Shown here piece after piece: positions 41,630-53,698 of a stretch of DNA of 64,000 nt. Both the position numbers and the translations under genes were made by a program. The stretch covers positions 310,001 to 374,000 of the forward strand of contig NZ_CP025003.1 of assembly GCF_002812485.1 (NCBI RefSeq), read 5' to 3'. The DNA comes from Dickeya fangzhongdai. GTDB taxonomy: Bacteria > Pseudomonadota > Gammaproteobacteria > Enterobacterales > Enterobacteriaceae. The number at the start of each line of letters is the position of its first letter. Positions within the stretch are counted from its first letter, which is position 1. Below the pieces are notes generated by a model. The model did not search any database and was not told the DNA's origin. It worked only from the letters and a program-made list of their open reading frames with translations.

Positions 41630-42760
41630 ATGCAGAGAACAACCCCTTTGGCACTTTACCAGCAGGCTTTGGCGGCACAGACCTACCAGCCGGATGAAGT
41701 GCAGCATCAGACGGTCATCCGCCTGAACGCCATTCATCAGACGCTGACGGAACAGGTGTGGGCGCCCGCGGAAAGCAGCGCGCCGGGACTGATGGCAAAA
41801 TGGCGAGCCTGGATCGGGCACAAGGAAAAATCGCCGTCGCCGGTACAAGGGCTGTATATGTGGGGCGGCGTGGGGCGGGGTAAGACCTGGCTGATGGACC
41901 TGTTTTTTCACAGTTTGCCTTCGGAACGCAAGCTGCGTCTGCACTTTCACCGTTTCATGCTGCGCGTGCATGAAGAGCTGAATCAGTTGCAGGGACAGGA
42001 AAATCCGCTGGAAAAGGTGGCCGACGGGTTTAAGGCGCAAACCGACATTCTGTGCTTCGACGAGTTCTTCGTCTCCGATATTACCGACGCCATGCTGCTG
42101 GCGGAACTGCTGCGGGCGCTGTTCTCCAGGGGCATTGCGCTGGTGGCGACCTCCAATATTCCGCCGGATGAACTGTACCGCAACGGGTTGCAGCGCGCGC
42201 GTTTCCTGCCGGCTATCGAGTTGATCAAGCAGCATTGCGCTGTATTGAATGTGGATGCCGGCATCGATTACCGGCTGCGCACCCTGACTCAGGCGCACCT
42301 GTATCTGACCCCGAACAATGCGGATACCGACGCAGAGATGCAGGCGATGTTCCGCCGCCTGTCCGGGCGTGATTTCAGTCAGCCCGGTCCGGTGCTGGAG
42401 ATTAATCATCGACCGCTGGCGACGCTGAGCGCCGGCGACGGGGTGCTGGCGGTGGATTTCGCCACTCTGTGCCTTGAGGCGCGCAGCCAGAATGACTACA
42501 TCGCGCTATCGCGGCTGTACCACACCGTGCTGTTGCACCATGTTCCGGTGATGGAAGTTAAAGATGAAAACGCTGCCCGCCGCTTTCTGGCGCTGGTGGA
42601 CGAGTTTTACGAACGCCGGGTGAAGCTGATCATGTCTGCGCAGGCGACGATGTTCGAGATTTATCAGGGCGAACATCTGAAGTTTGAATACCAGCGCTGC
42701 CTGTCGCGTTTGCAGGAAATGCAGAGCGAAGAGTACCTGCGTCAGCCCCACCTGCCGTGA
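41630..42760 (+). CDS. zapE: Cell division ATPase ZapE
   Basis: ZapE (YhcM) is an AFG1-type AAA+ ATPase that acts on the Z ring during division under stress. The 376-residue product has Walker A GGVGRGKT at residues 79-86, Walker B DILCFDEFFVSD, sensor region VATSNIPPDELYRNGLQRARFLP (residues about 172-194) and the C-terminal FATLCLEARSQNDYIALSR. It stands alone between divergent zapG and convergent yghX. Confidence 0.95.
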   Translation: MQRTTPLALYQQALAAQTYQPDEVQHQTVIRLNAIHQTLTEQVWAPAESSAPGLMAKWRAWIGHKEKSPSPVQGLYMWGGVGRGKTWLMDLFFHSLPSERKLRLHFHRFMLRVHEELNQLQGQENPLEKVADGFKAQTDILCFDEFFVSDITDAMLLAELLRALFSRGIALVATSNIPPDELYRNGLQRARFLPAIELIKQHCAVLNVDAGIDYRLRTLTQAHLYLTPNNADTDAEMQAMFRRLSGRDFSQPGPVLEINHRPLATLSAGDGVLAVDFATLCLEARSQNDYIALSRLYHTVLLHHVPVMEVKDENAARRFLALVDEFYERRVKLIMSAQATMFEIYQGEHLKFEYQRCLSRLQEMQSEEYLRQPHLP

Positions 42761-42766
42761 TTGTCG

Positions 42767-42801
42767 CTTGCCGCCGGGAAATGACGGCGGCAAGACGCTT
42801 T
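42767..42801 (+). terminator. Terminator after zapE
   Basis: A perfect 9-base-pair stem CTTGCCGCC / GGCGGCAAG with a ten-base loop begins six bases past the zapE stop; a short TTTT follows after ACGC. It may also serve the convergent yghX. Confidence 0.62.
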
Positions 42802-42815
42802 TAGCGCATGACGGT

Positions 42816-43703
42816 TTATACCAGATAACGCCGGAACCAGGCGATGGTCCTGTTCCATGCCAGGTCGGCGGCGGCTTTGTCGTACCGCGGCGTGGAATCG
42901 TTATGGAAGCCGTGATTGGTGCCGGGGTAGACGTAGGCTTCGTAGGTTTTATTGGCGGCTTTTAACGCGGATTCATACGCCGGCCAGCCGGCATTGATGT
43001 TGTCGTCGCGCTCTGCGTAGTGCAACAGCAACGGCGCCTTGATGCGGGCGACGTCTTCCGGTTTGGGTTGACGTCCGTAGAACGGCACGGCAGCGGCCAA
43101 CTCCGGATAGGCCACGGCCGCCGCGTTGGATACGCCGCCGCCGTAGCAAAATCCGGTGATGCCGACTTTGCCGGTCGCGTCTTTATGCTTCATCAGAAAT
43201 TCGACTGCGGCAAAGAAATCATTCATCAGTTTGGTCGGGTCGATCTGCTGCTGGAGTTCCCGCCCTTTGTCGTCGTTGCCCGGGTAGCCGCCGACTGAGC
43301 TCAGGCCGTCCGGCGCCAGCGCGATAAATCCTTCTTTGGCCAAACGCCGCGCCACATCCTCGATATACGGGTTAAGACCCCGATTTTCATGCACCACCAC
43401 CACGGCGGGAACCGGGCCGCTGGTTTTGGCCGGGCGCACAAGATAGCCGCGTACGCTGCCGTGACCGTTAGGGGAAGGGTAGGTGATGTATTCCGGGATG
43501 ATCGCCGGGTCGGTGAATTCCACCTGCTGCGCCAGCGCATAGTTCGGGCTCATCAGGGATAGAATGGTCATGGCGGTCAGGCCGCCCGCGGCATACCTGG
43601 CGGCGCGCTCCAGAAACTCGCGCTTGGTCAGTTTGCCGTGCGCGTAATAGTCATAAAGCTCAAGCAATTCCGGTTGAAAATCTTTTGCTGTAAGGCGCGT
43701 CAT
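42816..43703 (-). CDS. yghX: Exported dienelactone-hydrolase-like protein YghX
   Basis: The 295-residue product is an alpha/beta hydrolase of the dienelactone hydrolase family and matches E. coli YghX as I remember it. The catalytic Cys lies in GITGFCYGGGVSNAA, the Asp in LHYAERDDNI and the His in TNHGFHND. The N-terminus has TKREFLE (residues 26-32) followed by a hydrophobic stretch ending NYALA at residue 58, resembling a Tat signal with Lys-Arg in place of Arg-Arg. The substrate is unknown. GGAGGAAGAG precedes the ATG at 43703. Confidence 0.85.
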   Translation of the reverse strand: MTRLTAKDFQPELLELYDYYAHGKLTKREFLERAARYAAGGLTAMTILSLMSPNYALAQQVEFTDPAIIPEYITYPSPNGHGSVRGYLVRPAKTSGPVPAVVVVHENRGLNPYIEDVARRLAKEGFIALAPDGLSSVGGYPGNDDKGRELQQQIDPTKLMNDFFAAVEFLMKHKDATGKVGITGFCYGGGVSNAAAVAYPELAAAVPFYGRQPKPEDVARIKAPLLLHYAERDDNINAGWPAYESALKAANKTYEAYVYPGTNHGFHNDSTPRYDKAAADLAWNRTIAWFRRYLV

Positions 43704-45013
<1,310 letters not shown>

Positions 45014-45046
45014 TTTCTGGCTGCCTGGCAGCGAAATCAACGCAGA

Positions 45047-45077
45047 AAAACCCGGTGCCTGTCACCGGGTTTTTTTT
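45047..45077 (+). terminator. Terminator of rplM-rpsI
   Basis: The stem AACCCGGTG / CACCGGGTT with a five-base loop is flanked by A's on the left and followed by eight T's, 34 bases past the rpsI stop. Confidence 0.93.
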
Positions 45078-45167
45078 CGACCTGTATCGTTCATGGAAAA
45101 AATCTGCTTTGATTACCGTGGGTTAGTCATGAAAATACGCTTATCCCCCCACAAAACAAACAGAATC

Positions 45168-45176
45168 TGATACACT
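45168..45176 (+). promoter_or_regulatory. Extended -10 promoter of sspA
   Basis: TGATACACT (45168-45176) is an extended -10 box about 155 bases upstream of the sspA start. No -35 match stands at the right distance, which suits an extended -10 or a stationary-phase promoter. The gap of 318 bases between rpsI and sspA holds no gene. Confidence 0.5.
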
Positions 45177-45221
45177 ATTCGCCGGTTTTGTGCCTGTTCG
45201 CCAGCAAGTGATTTTAACAGA

Positions 45222-45254
45222 ACGACGGATGTCGTCCGCTTTCCCCGCGGGGAA
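45222..45254 (+). other. Two adjacent hairpins in the sspA leader
   Basis: ACGAC-GGAT-GTCGT and the near-perfect palindrome TTCCCCGCGGGGAA follow each other in the predicted sspA 5' leader, about 80 bases before the start codon. Neither is followed by a T-run. Their role is not known. Confidence 0.55.
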
Positions 45255-45331
45255 GTCCAAACGCGGCAAGGCCAGCAGGATCCTATTCGATCGGTTGTTC
45301 GCCGTATTTTTTCGATAACTTGGAGGTTTTC

Positions 45332-45973
45332 ATGGCTGTCGCTGCCAACAAACGTTCGGTGATGACGCTGTTTTCCGGTCCGTCCGACATTTTTAGCCAT
45401 CAGGTCCGCATCGTACTGGCCGAGAAAGGGGTGAGTGTCGAGATTGAACAGGTGGACATGGATAATCTGCCGCAGGACCTTATCGACCTCAATCCTTACG
45501 GTTCCGTACCGACGCTGGTTGACCGTGAGCTGACGTTGTATGAATCACGTATCATCATGGAATATCTGGATGAGCGTTTCCCTCATCCGCCGTTGATGCC
45601 GGTCTATCCGGTGGCGCGCGGCAACAGTCGCCTGATGATGCACCGGATTGAGCAGGATTGGTATTCGTTGATGAAAACCGTCCTGAATGGCAATGCACAG
45701 GATGCGGAGGCCGCGCGCAAGCAACTTCGTGAAGAGCTGCTGGCTATCGCCCCGGTTTTCAACGAAGCCCCGTATTTCATGAGTGAAGAATTCAGTCTGG
45801 TGGATTGCTATCTGGCACCGCTGCTGTGGCGTCTGCCGCTGCTGGGGATTGAATTGAGCGGTTCCGGCGCCAAGGAACTGAAAGGCTACATGACGCGTGT
45901 GTTCGAACGCGATGCCTTCCTCGCTTCCCTGACTGAAGCCGAGCGCGAAATCCGGTTGCAATCCAGAGGGTAA
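45332..45973 (+). CDS. sspA: Stringent starvation protein A
   Basis: SspA is an RNA-polymerase-associated protein with a glutathione-transferase fold, needed for acid tolerance and for lowering H-NS, and in several pathogens for virulence. The 213-residue product has the thioredoxin-like half ([21 protein letters not shown], residues 12-32) and [23 protein letters not shown]. It lacks the catalytic residues of active GSTs, as is known for SspA. GGAGG precedes the ATG at 45332. sspB follows after four bases. Confidence 0.96.
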   Translation: MAVAANKRSVMTLFSGPSDIFSHQVRIVLAEKGVSVEIEQVDMDNLPQDLIDLNPYGSVPTLVDRELTLYESRIIMEYLDERFPHPPLMPVYPVARGNSRLMMHRIEQDWYSLMKTVLNGNAQDAEAARKQLREELLAIAPVFNEAPYFMSEEFSLVDCYLAPLLWRLPLLGIELSGSGAKELKGYMTRVFERDAFLASLTEAEREIRLQSRG

Positions 45974-45977
45974 TGGC

Positions 45978-46475
45978 ATGACGTTGTCTCAGCTCTCTCC
46001 GCGCCGCCCGTATTTATTACGGGCCTTTTATGACTGGTTGCTGGACAACCAGCTGACGCCGCATCTGGTGGTGGATGTGACCGTTCCCGGCGTGCAGGTG
46101 CCGATGGAGTTTGCACGCGACGGGCAAATTGTCCTGAATATTGCGCCGCGTGCGGTGGGAAATCTCGAACTGGCTGACGACAGCGTACGTTTCAACGCGC
46201 GTTTTGGTGGTGTTCCCCGGCAGGTGTTTGTTCCGATGGCGTCGGTTATGGCGATTTATGCCCGGGAAAATGGCGCGGGCACCATGTTTGAGCCGGAGCC
46301 AGCCTACGAAATCGTCGAAGAGTTTGGCGAGCAGCCTCAAACCGAAGATGAGTCCAAACCGACGCTGATATCGGTGGTGGACAACGAATCTCCCTCTTCG
46401 CAGAACGAGCAGCCGGATGACGAGCCGCCGCAGCCGCCGCGAGGCGGCAGACCTTCCCTGCGCGTGGTCAAATAA
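45978..46475 (+). CDS. sspB: ClpXP adaptor SspB
   Basis: SspB delivers ssrA-tagged proteins and RseA fragments to ClpXP. The 165-residue product has the folded SspB domain (RPYLLRAFYDWLLDNQLTPH to about residue 110), a flexible acidic linker (EPQTEDESKPTLISVVDNES region), and the ClpX-binding tail RPSLRVVK. Its link to RseA breakdown connects it with degS in this window. Confidence 0.96.
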   Translation: MTLSQLSPRRPYLLRAFYDWLLDNQLTPHLVVDVTVPGVQVPMEFARDGQIVLNIAPRAVGNLELADDSVRFNARFGGVPRQVFVPMASVMAIYARENGAGTMFEPEPAYEIVEEFGEQPQTEDESKPTLISVVDNESPSSQNEQPDDEPPQPPRGGRPSLRVVK

Positions 46476-46486
46476 TCGCGATTGAT

Positions 46487-46514
46487 AAAAAAGGCACAGT
46501 AATGTGCCTTTTTT
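46487..46514 (+). terminator. Terminator of sspAB
   Basis: AAAAAAGGCACA pairs with TGTGCCTTTTTT around GTAA, 11 bases past the sspB stop, giving a strong terminator that could act in both directions. Confidence 0.93.
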
Positions 46515-46609
46515 ATTGGTTGGAAGAAAAGCAGCAACAGTAACGTACTTTGCTGTTTATCAACGGGTTTATCCATTGTCAGTGTCGTGTCTAATCGAAG
46601 GAGAATGTG

Positions 46610-47020
46610 ATGAAAACCAGTCAAGGCCGCTGTTTATGCGGTGCGGTAACCATAACGGTCCCTGAGTCATGTACGCACGATGTTTACGTCTGCCATTGCG
46701 GTATGTGCCAGAAGTGGGGCGGCGGGCCGTTGATGGCGATTGAATCTCAGCATGATGTGGTGATTGAAGGGAAAGAGCATATCGGTTTTTATCGCTCTTC
46801 CGACTGGGCAGAGCGCGCGTTCTGCCGTACATGCGGGACTCATCTGTTTTATCGGTTGTTTGAACCGGAGATCTATTCGCTTTCGGCGGGGCTATTTTCA
46901 GACGGACAAAAACGATTGGTTTCGCAAATCTATATTGATAATAAGCCTGATTATTACGACTTTGCGCAGCAAACCCCAATGATGACCGAACAGGATGTTA
47001 TTGATTTACATAAAGCGTAA
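46610..47020 (+). CDS. GFA-family (glutathione-dependent formaldehyde-activating type) protein
   Basis: This 136-residue protein has the zinc-binding cysteine pattern of the GFA/CENP-V family: CLCGAV near residue 8, CHCGMCQKW in the middle and CRTCGTHLFY further on. The family includes glutathione-dependent formaldehyde-activating enzyme and S-(hydroxymethyl)glutathione synthase, but many members are uncharacterised, so no substrate can be given. An AAGGAG stands six to seven bases before the ATG at 46610. It lies alone between sspB and the convergent gltD and looks like an accessory insertion. Confidence 0.85.
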   Translation: MKTSQGRCLCGAVTITVPESCTHDVYVCHCGMCQKWGGGPLMAIESQHDVVIEGKEHIGFYRSSDWAERAFCRTCGTHLFYRLFEPEIYSLSAGLFSDGQKRLVSQIYIDNKPDYYDFAQQTPMMTEQDVIDLHKA

Positions 47021-47051
47021 TATCCGCTCGATCGCCAGCAAGAAAAAAGCA

Positions 47052-47073
47052 AAAGGCGGCCTGAGCCGCCTTT
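47052..47073 (-). terminator. Terminator of gltBD
   Basis: Read on the minus strand, AAAGGCGGC pairs with GCCGCCTTT around a four-base loop and runs into TTTTGCTTTTTTC. It lies about 20 bases past the gltD stop and could also end the convergent GFA-family gene. Confidence 0.82.
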
Positions 47074-47091
47074 GAGATATCCTGAAAGCAA

Positions 47092-48519
<1,428 letters not shown>

Positions 48520-51500
48520 TTACTGCGCCTGTACCCGCAGCTCCGCTGCGGAACGACTACGATGACCCAACAACGCTTTCACATCACTTGATTTCGGCTT
48601 TACCAGCGCAAATTTCGATGCCCAGACCGGCCAGTTGGCGAGGATTTCCTCACCGCGTTGCGAGCCGGTGTGCTGGACGTGCTCGGTAATCAGCCCGCGC
48701 AGATGCTCTTCATGAATCGCCAGATTTTCCACATCAAGCACTTCAACCAGTTCCGGGTTGACGCGTTTGCGGAATTCGCCGTCCTCATCCAGCACGTAGG
48801 CGAAGCCGCCGGTCATGCCTGCGCCGAAGTTGACGCCGGTACGACCCAGGATGCAGACGATACCGCCGGTCATGTATTCGCAGCCGTTATCGCCGATGCC
48901 TTCCACCACGGTGATGGCGCCGGAGTTACGTACCGCGAAACGCTCGCCGGCACGCCCAGCGGCGAACAGCTTACCGCCGGTCGCGCCGTACAGGCAGGTG
49001 TTGCCGATGATGCTGGCCTCGTGGCTGCGGAAGGCCGAGCCGACCGGCGGACGTACGGAGATAATGCCGCCAGCCATGCCTTTGCCCACGTAGTCGTTGG
49101 CGTCGCCGGTCAGGGCCAGCTCAACGCCGCCGGCGTTCCACACGCCGAAGCTCTGGCCGGCTGTACCGGTGAAATGTGCTTTGATCGGATCGCTCGCCAG
49201 CCCCTGATCGCCGTGTTTTTCCGCGATCACGCCGGACAAGGTCGCGCCGACGGAGCGGTCAGTGTTACGGATGTCAAAGTAGAGCGTTTTGCTCTGTCTG
49301 GCGTCGACATGCGCCTGAGCCTGCGCGATCAGTTCTTTGTTCAGCAGGCCCTTGTCAAACGACGGGTTACCTTCGGTGCAGTACAGCGCTTTGCCGGGTT
49401 GCGGCGTCACGGTGTGCAGCAACGGCGACAGGTCCAGCTTGTTCTGCTTGGCGGTAATACCGTCCAGTTCGACCAGCAGATCGGTGCGGCCGATCAGGTC
49501 CACCAGACGGCTGATGCCCAGTTCCGCCATCAGCTCGCGGGTTTCGCGGGCGATGAAGGTGAAGTAGTTCACCACACGCTCCGGCAGACCGTGATAGTGG
49601 TCGCGGCGCAGCTTGTCATCCTGCGTCGCCACGCCGGTGGCGCAGTTGTTCAGGTGGCAGATACGCAGGTATTTACAACCCAGCGCCACCATCGGTCCGG
49701 TGCCGAAGCCAAAGCTTTCCGCTCCCAGAATCGCCGCTTTCACGATGTCCAGACCGGTTTTCAGGCCGCCGTCAACCTGCAGGCGGATTTTGTGACGCAG
49801 GCCGTTGGCGACCAGCGCCTGCTGGGTTTCCACCAGACCCAGTTCCCACGGGCAACCGGCGTATTTCACCGAGGACAGCGGGCTGGCGCCGGTGCCGCCG
49901 TCGTAACCGGCGATGGTAATCAGGTCGGCATAGGCTTTCGCCACACCGGTAGCGATGGTGCCGACGCCCGGCTCGGAAACCAGCTTGACCGAAATCATCG
50001 CCTTCGGGTTGACCTGTTTCAGGTCGAAAATCAGCTGCGCCAGGTCTTCGATCGAATAAATATCATGGTGCGGCGGCGGCGAAATCAGGGTCACGCCCGG
50101 TACGGAGTAACGCAGGCGCGCGATGTACGGCGTGACTTTGTCGCCCGGCAACTGGCCGCCTTCACCCGGTTTGGCGCCCTGCGCCACCTTGATTTGGATA
50201 ACGTCGGCGTTGACCAGATAGGCCGGGGTGACGCCAAAACGACCGGAAGCCACCTGCTTGATACGCGATACTTTATTGGTGCCGTAACGCGCTGGGTCTT
50301 CGCCGCCTTCGCCGGAGTTGGAGAAACCACCCAGGCTGTTCATGGCTTCCGCCAGCGACTCATGCGCTTCGGGGCTCAGCGCGCCGATGGACATGGCGGC
50401 GGTATCGAAGCGTTTGAACAGTTCAGAATCCGGCTCGACCTGCTCCAGCGGGATAGCCGCGCCTTCCTGCGGCTGCAACGCCAGCAGGTCGCGCAGCATG
50501 GACGCCGGGCGCTCGTTCACCAGTTTGGCGTACTGCTGGTAATCGTGGTAGTCGCCGCTGTGCACCGCGGTTTGCAGCGTTTTCACCACATCCGGGTTGT
50601 AAGCGTGGTACTCGCCGCCGTAGACAAATTTGAGCAAGCCGCCCTGATCGAGCTTCTGGCGCTTGAGCCAGGCGCGTTTGGACAGATTTTGCAGATCCTG
50701 CTCGAAGTCGCTGAAGTTGGCGCCGCCGATGCGGCTCACCACGCCCTGGAAGCAGCGGGACGCCACATCGTTGTGCAGACCGACCGCTTCGAACAGTTTC
50801 GAACAGCGGTAGGAGGCGATGGTGGAGATCCCCATCTTGGACATGATCTTGTACAGGCCCTTGTTGATGCCGTTGCGGTAATTCTGCATCACGGTACGGT
50901 ACGGTTTGTCGATGGTGTGGTTATCCACCAGACGGGCCAGCGCTTCATAGGCCAGATACGGGTAAATCGCGGTAGCGCCGAAGCCGAGCAGCACGGCGAA
51001 ATGGTGCGGATCGCGGGCACTGGCGGTTTCAACGATGATGTTGGCATCGCAGCGCAGGCTCTTTTCCACCAGACGAGCCTGAATCGCGCCCACCGCCATC
51101 GGCGCCGGCACCGGCAGGCGATCCTGCGCGATGCCGCGGTCGGTCAGCACCAGCAATACTGCTCCGGCGCGCACCTTGTATTCCGCTTCGTCGCACAGTT
51201 TTTCAACCGTGTCCTGCAATGAACGCTGTTTCGGATCGAAGGTGATATCGATCTTCTCGGCGCGATAGTGCTCGGGATCCTGATTGATCAACTGAATGAA
51301 GTCGGAGTAGAGCAGGATCGGCGATTTGAAGCTCAGACGGTGAGCCTGACCTTCCGCCTCGCAGAAGACGTTCATTTCACGACCGATACAGGTGGCGAGC
51401 GACATCACGTGTGCTTCGCGCAGCGGGTCGATCGGCGGGTTGGTTACCTGCGCGAATTGCTGGCGGAAATAATCGTAAATGATGCGCGGACGGCTCGACA

Positions 51501-52980
51501 GCACGGCGAACGGCGTGTCGTCGCCCATGGAGCCGGTCGCTTCCTGACCGTTTTCCCCCAGCACGCGAATAACCTGATCCAGCTCTTCGTTACTGTAGCC
51601 GAACTGCTTCTGGTAGGTTTCCAGCAGCGCGTCGTCAAGCTCCCGGCTGCCGACCTGATCGTCCGGCAGCTCTTCGAACGGCACCAGACGCTTGACGTTT
51701 TTCTCCATCCACTCTTTATACGGATGGCGGCTTTTCAGGTCATCGTCGGTTTCGGTCGAATGCAGGATACGGCCGGTACGGGTGTCGATCACCATCAGTT
51801 CGCCCGGACCGACGCGGCCTTTTTCCACCACTTCGTCAGGCTGGTAATCCCAGATGCCCACTTCGGAGGCGCAGGTGATCAACTTATCTTTGGTGATGAC
51901 ATAGCGCGCCGGACGCAGACCGTTACGGTCGAGGTTACAGGCCGCGTAGCGCCCGTCGGACAGTACCAGACCGGCCGGACCGTCCCACGGCTCCATGTGC
52001 ATGGAGTTAAAGTCAAAGAAGGCGCGCAGCTCCGGGTCCATATTCGGGTTGTTCTGCCAGGCCGGCGGCACCAGCAGACGCATGGCGCGCACGATGTCCA
52101 TCCCGCCCGCCAGGAATAGCTCCAGCATATTGTCCAGCGACATGGAGTCTGAACCGCTTTCGTCCACGAACGGCGCGGCGTCCAGCAGATCGGGAATCAG
52201 CGGGGTCTTGAATTTGTAGGCGCGGGCGCGAGCCCACTGGCGGTTGCCGGTGATGGTGTTGATTTCGCCGTTGTGCGCCAGATAGCGGAACGGCTGCGCC
52301 AGACGCCAGCGCGGCACGGTATTGGTGGAGAAACGCTGGTGGAACAGGCAGATGGCCGATTCCAGACGCAGGTCCGCCAGATCCAGATAGAACCGCGGCA
52401 GGTCCGCGGGCATGCACAGACCTTTATAGATATTCACCAGATTGGAGAGGCTGCACACATAGAAATCTTTATCCTGCACGCGCTTCTCGATACGGCGGCG
52501 CGCCATGAACAGGCGGCGTTCCATATCACGCGGACGCCAGCCGGCCGGGGCGTTGACAAAAATCTGTTCGATGCGCGGCAGAGAAGAGAGCGCGATCTCA
52601 CCCAGCACGTCCGGGTTGGTCGGCACTTCGCGCCAGCCGAGTACGGACAGGGTTTCATTCTGCAGTTCTTCTTCGACAATTCGACGGGTGGCCCGAGCCT
52701 TTTCTTCATCCCGGCTGAGGAACAGCATGCCGACCGCGTAATTGTTGGCCAGACGCCAGTTGTGTTCTTCGGCGACCAGGCGGAAGAAACGATCGGGTTT
52801 CTGAAGTAATAAGCCGCAACCGTCGCCGGTCTTGCCGTCGGCAAGGATCGCGCCACGGTGCTGCATGCGGGCCAGGGCGTGAATCGCCGTCCGCACGACT
52901 TTATGGCTCGGTTCACCTTCTATATGGGCGATCAATCCGAAACCACAGTTGTCTCTTTCATGGGATGCATCGTACAACAT
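48520..52980 (-). CDS. gltB: Glutamate synthase large subunit
   Basis: GltB makes glutamate from glutamine and 2-oxoglutarate, the main route of ammonia assimilation under nitrogen limitation. The 1486-residue precursor has an 11-residue leader before Cys12 in DNCGFGLIAH, which becomes the N-terminal catalytic Cys of the class II glutaminase domain (to about residue 420). The central domain, the FMN-binding synthase domain (GGEDPARYGTNKVSRIKQVA near residue 910, AGYDGGTGASPL), the 3Fe-4S motif CHLNNCATG and the C-terminal beta-helix follow. It is almost colinear with E. coli GltB. Confidence 0.98.
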   Translation of the reverse strand: MLYDASHERDNCGFGLIAHIEGEPSHKVVRTAIHALARMQHRGAILADGKTGDGCGLLLQKPDRFFRLVAEEHNWRLANNYAVGMLFLSRDEEKARATRRIVEEELQNETLSVLGWREVPTNPDVLGEIALSSLPRIEQIFVNAPAGWRPRDMERRLFMARRRIEKRVQDKDFYVCSLSNLVNIYKGLCMPADLPRFYLDLADLRLESAICLFHQRFSTNTVPRWRLAQPFRYLAHNGEINTITGNRQWARARAYKFKTPLIPDLLDAAPFVDESGSDSMSLDNMLELFLAGGMDIVRAMRLLVPPAWQNNPNMDPELRAFFDFNSMHMEPWDGPAGLVLSDGRYAACNLDRNGLRPARYVITKDKLITCASEVGIWDYQPDEVVEKGRVGPGELMVIDTRTGRILHSTETDDDLKSRHPYKEWMEKNVKRLVPFEELPDDQVGSRELDDALLETYQKQFGYSNEELDQVIRVLGENGQEATGSMGDDTPFAVLSSRPRIIYDYFRQQFAQVTNPPIDPLREAHVMSLATCIGREMNVFCEAEGQAHRLSFKSPILLYSDFIQLINQDPEHYRAEKIDITFDPKQRSLQDTVEKLCDEAEYKVRAGAVLLVLTDRGIAQDRLPVPAPMAVGAIQARLVEKSLRCDANIIVETASARDPHHFAVLLGFGATAIYPYLAYEALARLVDNHTIDKPYRTVMQNYRNGINKGLYKIMSKMGISTIASYRCSKLFEAVGLHNDVASRCFQGVVSRIGGANFSDFEQDLQNLSKRAWLKRQKLDQGGLLKFVYGGEYHAYNPDVVKTLQTAVHSGDYHDYQQYAKLVNERPASMLRDLLALQPQEGAAIPLEQVEPDSELFKRFDTAAMSIGALSPEAHESLAEAMNSLGGFSNSGEGGEDPARYGTNKVSRIKQVASGRFGVTPAYLVNADVIQIKVAQGAKPGEGGQLPGDKVTPYIARLRYSVPGVTLISPPPHHDIYSIEDLAQLIFDLKQVNPKAMISVKLVSEPGVGTIATGVAKAYADLITIAGYDGGTGASPLSSVKYAGCPWELGLVETQQALVANGLRHKIRLQVDGGLKTGLDIVKAAILGAESFGFGTGPMVALGCKYLRICHLNNCATGVATQDDKLRRDHYHGLPERVVNYFTFIARETRELMAELGISRLVDLIGRTDLLVELDGITAKQNKLDLSPLLHTVTPQPGKALYCTEGNPSFDKGLLNKELIAQAQAHVDARQSKTLYFDIRNTDRSVGATLSGVIAEKHGDQGLASDPIKAHFTGTAGQSFGVWNAGGVELALTGDANDYVGKGMAGGIISVRPPVGSAFRSHEASIIGNTCLYGATGGKLFAAGRAGERFAVRNSGAITVVEGIGDNGCEYMTGGIVCILGRTGVNFGAGMTGGFAYVLDEDGEFRKRVNPELVEVLDVENLAIHEEHLRGLITEHVQHTGSQRGEEILANWPVWASKFALVKPKSSDVKALLGHRSRSAAELRVQAQ

Positions 52981-53698
52981 ATCTCAGTGAACCTCCCCAG
53001 GCTCTGTATGACTTCCTCATCGCCAATGCCACCACCAGAATGCGGGCGCTTATTAAATGGCGTGTTAACCGCGCGCTAACCGCGAGCGACCCCTTCACTG
53101 CGCCAATTTGACATCAGTGGTGTGCGCCGCTCTCTTTTATCTGGCCTCTCGTAAGGTCTCACAAGTGGTGTGCTTGCTTGATGAGGGAGTCTTCTTCTTA
53201 CTGCATAAATATGACGAGACGTTGACTCGTCGGGAAAGCTTCCAGCGGATTCCCAAATTAGCGAGAAACCCTGTTCAGGTCAAATCTCCATAGCGGGTAA
53301 GCACTTTAGGGATAATATTTACTTATGTTTATGAAATAAAAGGATTTAATTAATAAAAATAAGACGTTGGCAAGGTGGGGGTATTGGTCTAACTGTGAGC
53401 TGTATCACTATGCTAACGGCGGGTTTTTATCGCTGCATGCTACGATAATGTGACTTACTGGCATCTTATTCTGTCTGGTGCGAGTTTTTTAACTTATGAC
53501 ACTGTTTTTCATTTTACGGTCATCTTTTAATGGAATGAACCCCGCAGATAAGAAAAATTAATCAAGAAAGATGTGATTTTATTTTCAATAAAAACGAATA
53601 AACATGCAGTTATATAAACCGGAGCGTATTGATCGGGGTCATCGCCGTTAATAAGCGTTAAAGGTAGGCTGATTTTTTGTGAAATGAAGAATCAGAAT
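52981..53698. other. Divergent control region gltB-yhcC
   Basis: About 700 bases without a convincing gene. The part next to gltB (52981-53300) forms a long leader and includes a hairpin, GACGAG-N7-CTCGTC at 53213-53231. The part at 53300-53680 is very AT-rich and is where Lrp-type sites of the gltBDF promoter would be expected from E. coli. On the minus strand TATTAT near 53312 is a possible -10 box. I cannot fix the start site. Confidence 0.65.
53394..53409. promoter_or_regulatory. CRP-like site upstream of gltB
   Basis: TGTGA-GCTGTA-TCACT fits the CRP core consensus at nine of ten positions. It lies about 410 bases upstream of the gltB start and 290 bases upstream of yhcC, in the AT-rich region that probably holds the gltB control sites. 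Confidence 0.5.

Noticed and set aside
48658..51222. An 854-codon open frame on the plus strand opposite gltB
   Set aside because: It is wholly antisense to a near-perfect gltB. Its His/Gln/Val/Ala/Arg-rich composition is that of a mirror frame in GC-rich coding DNA, with no recognisable domain.
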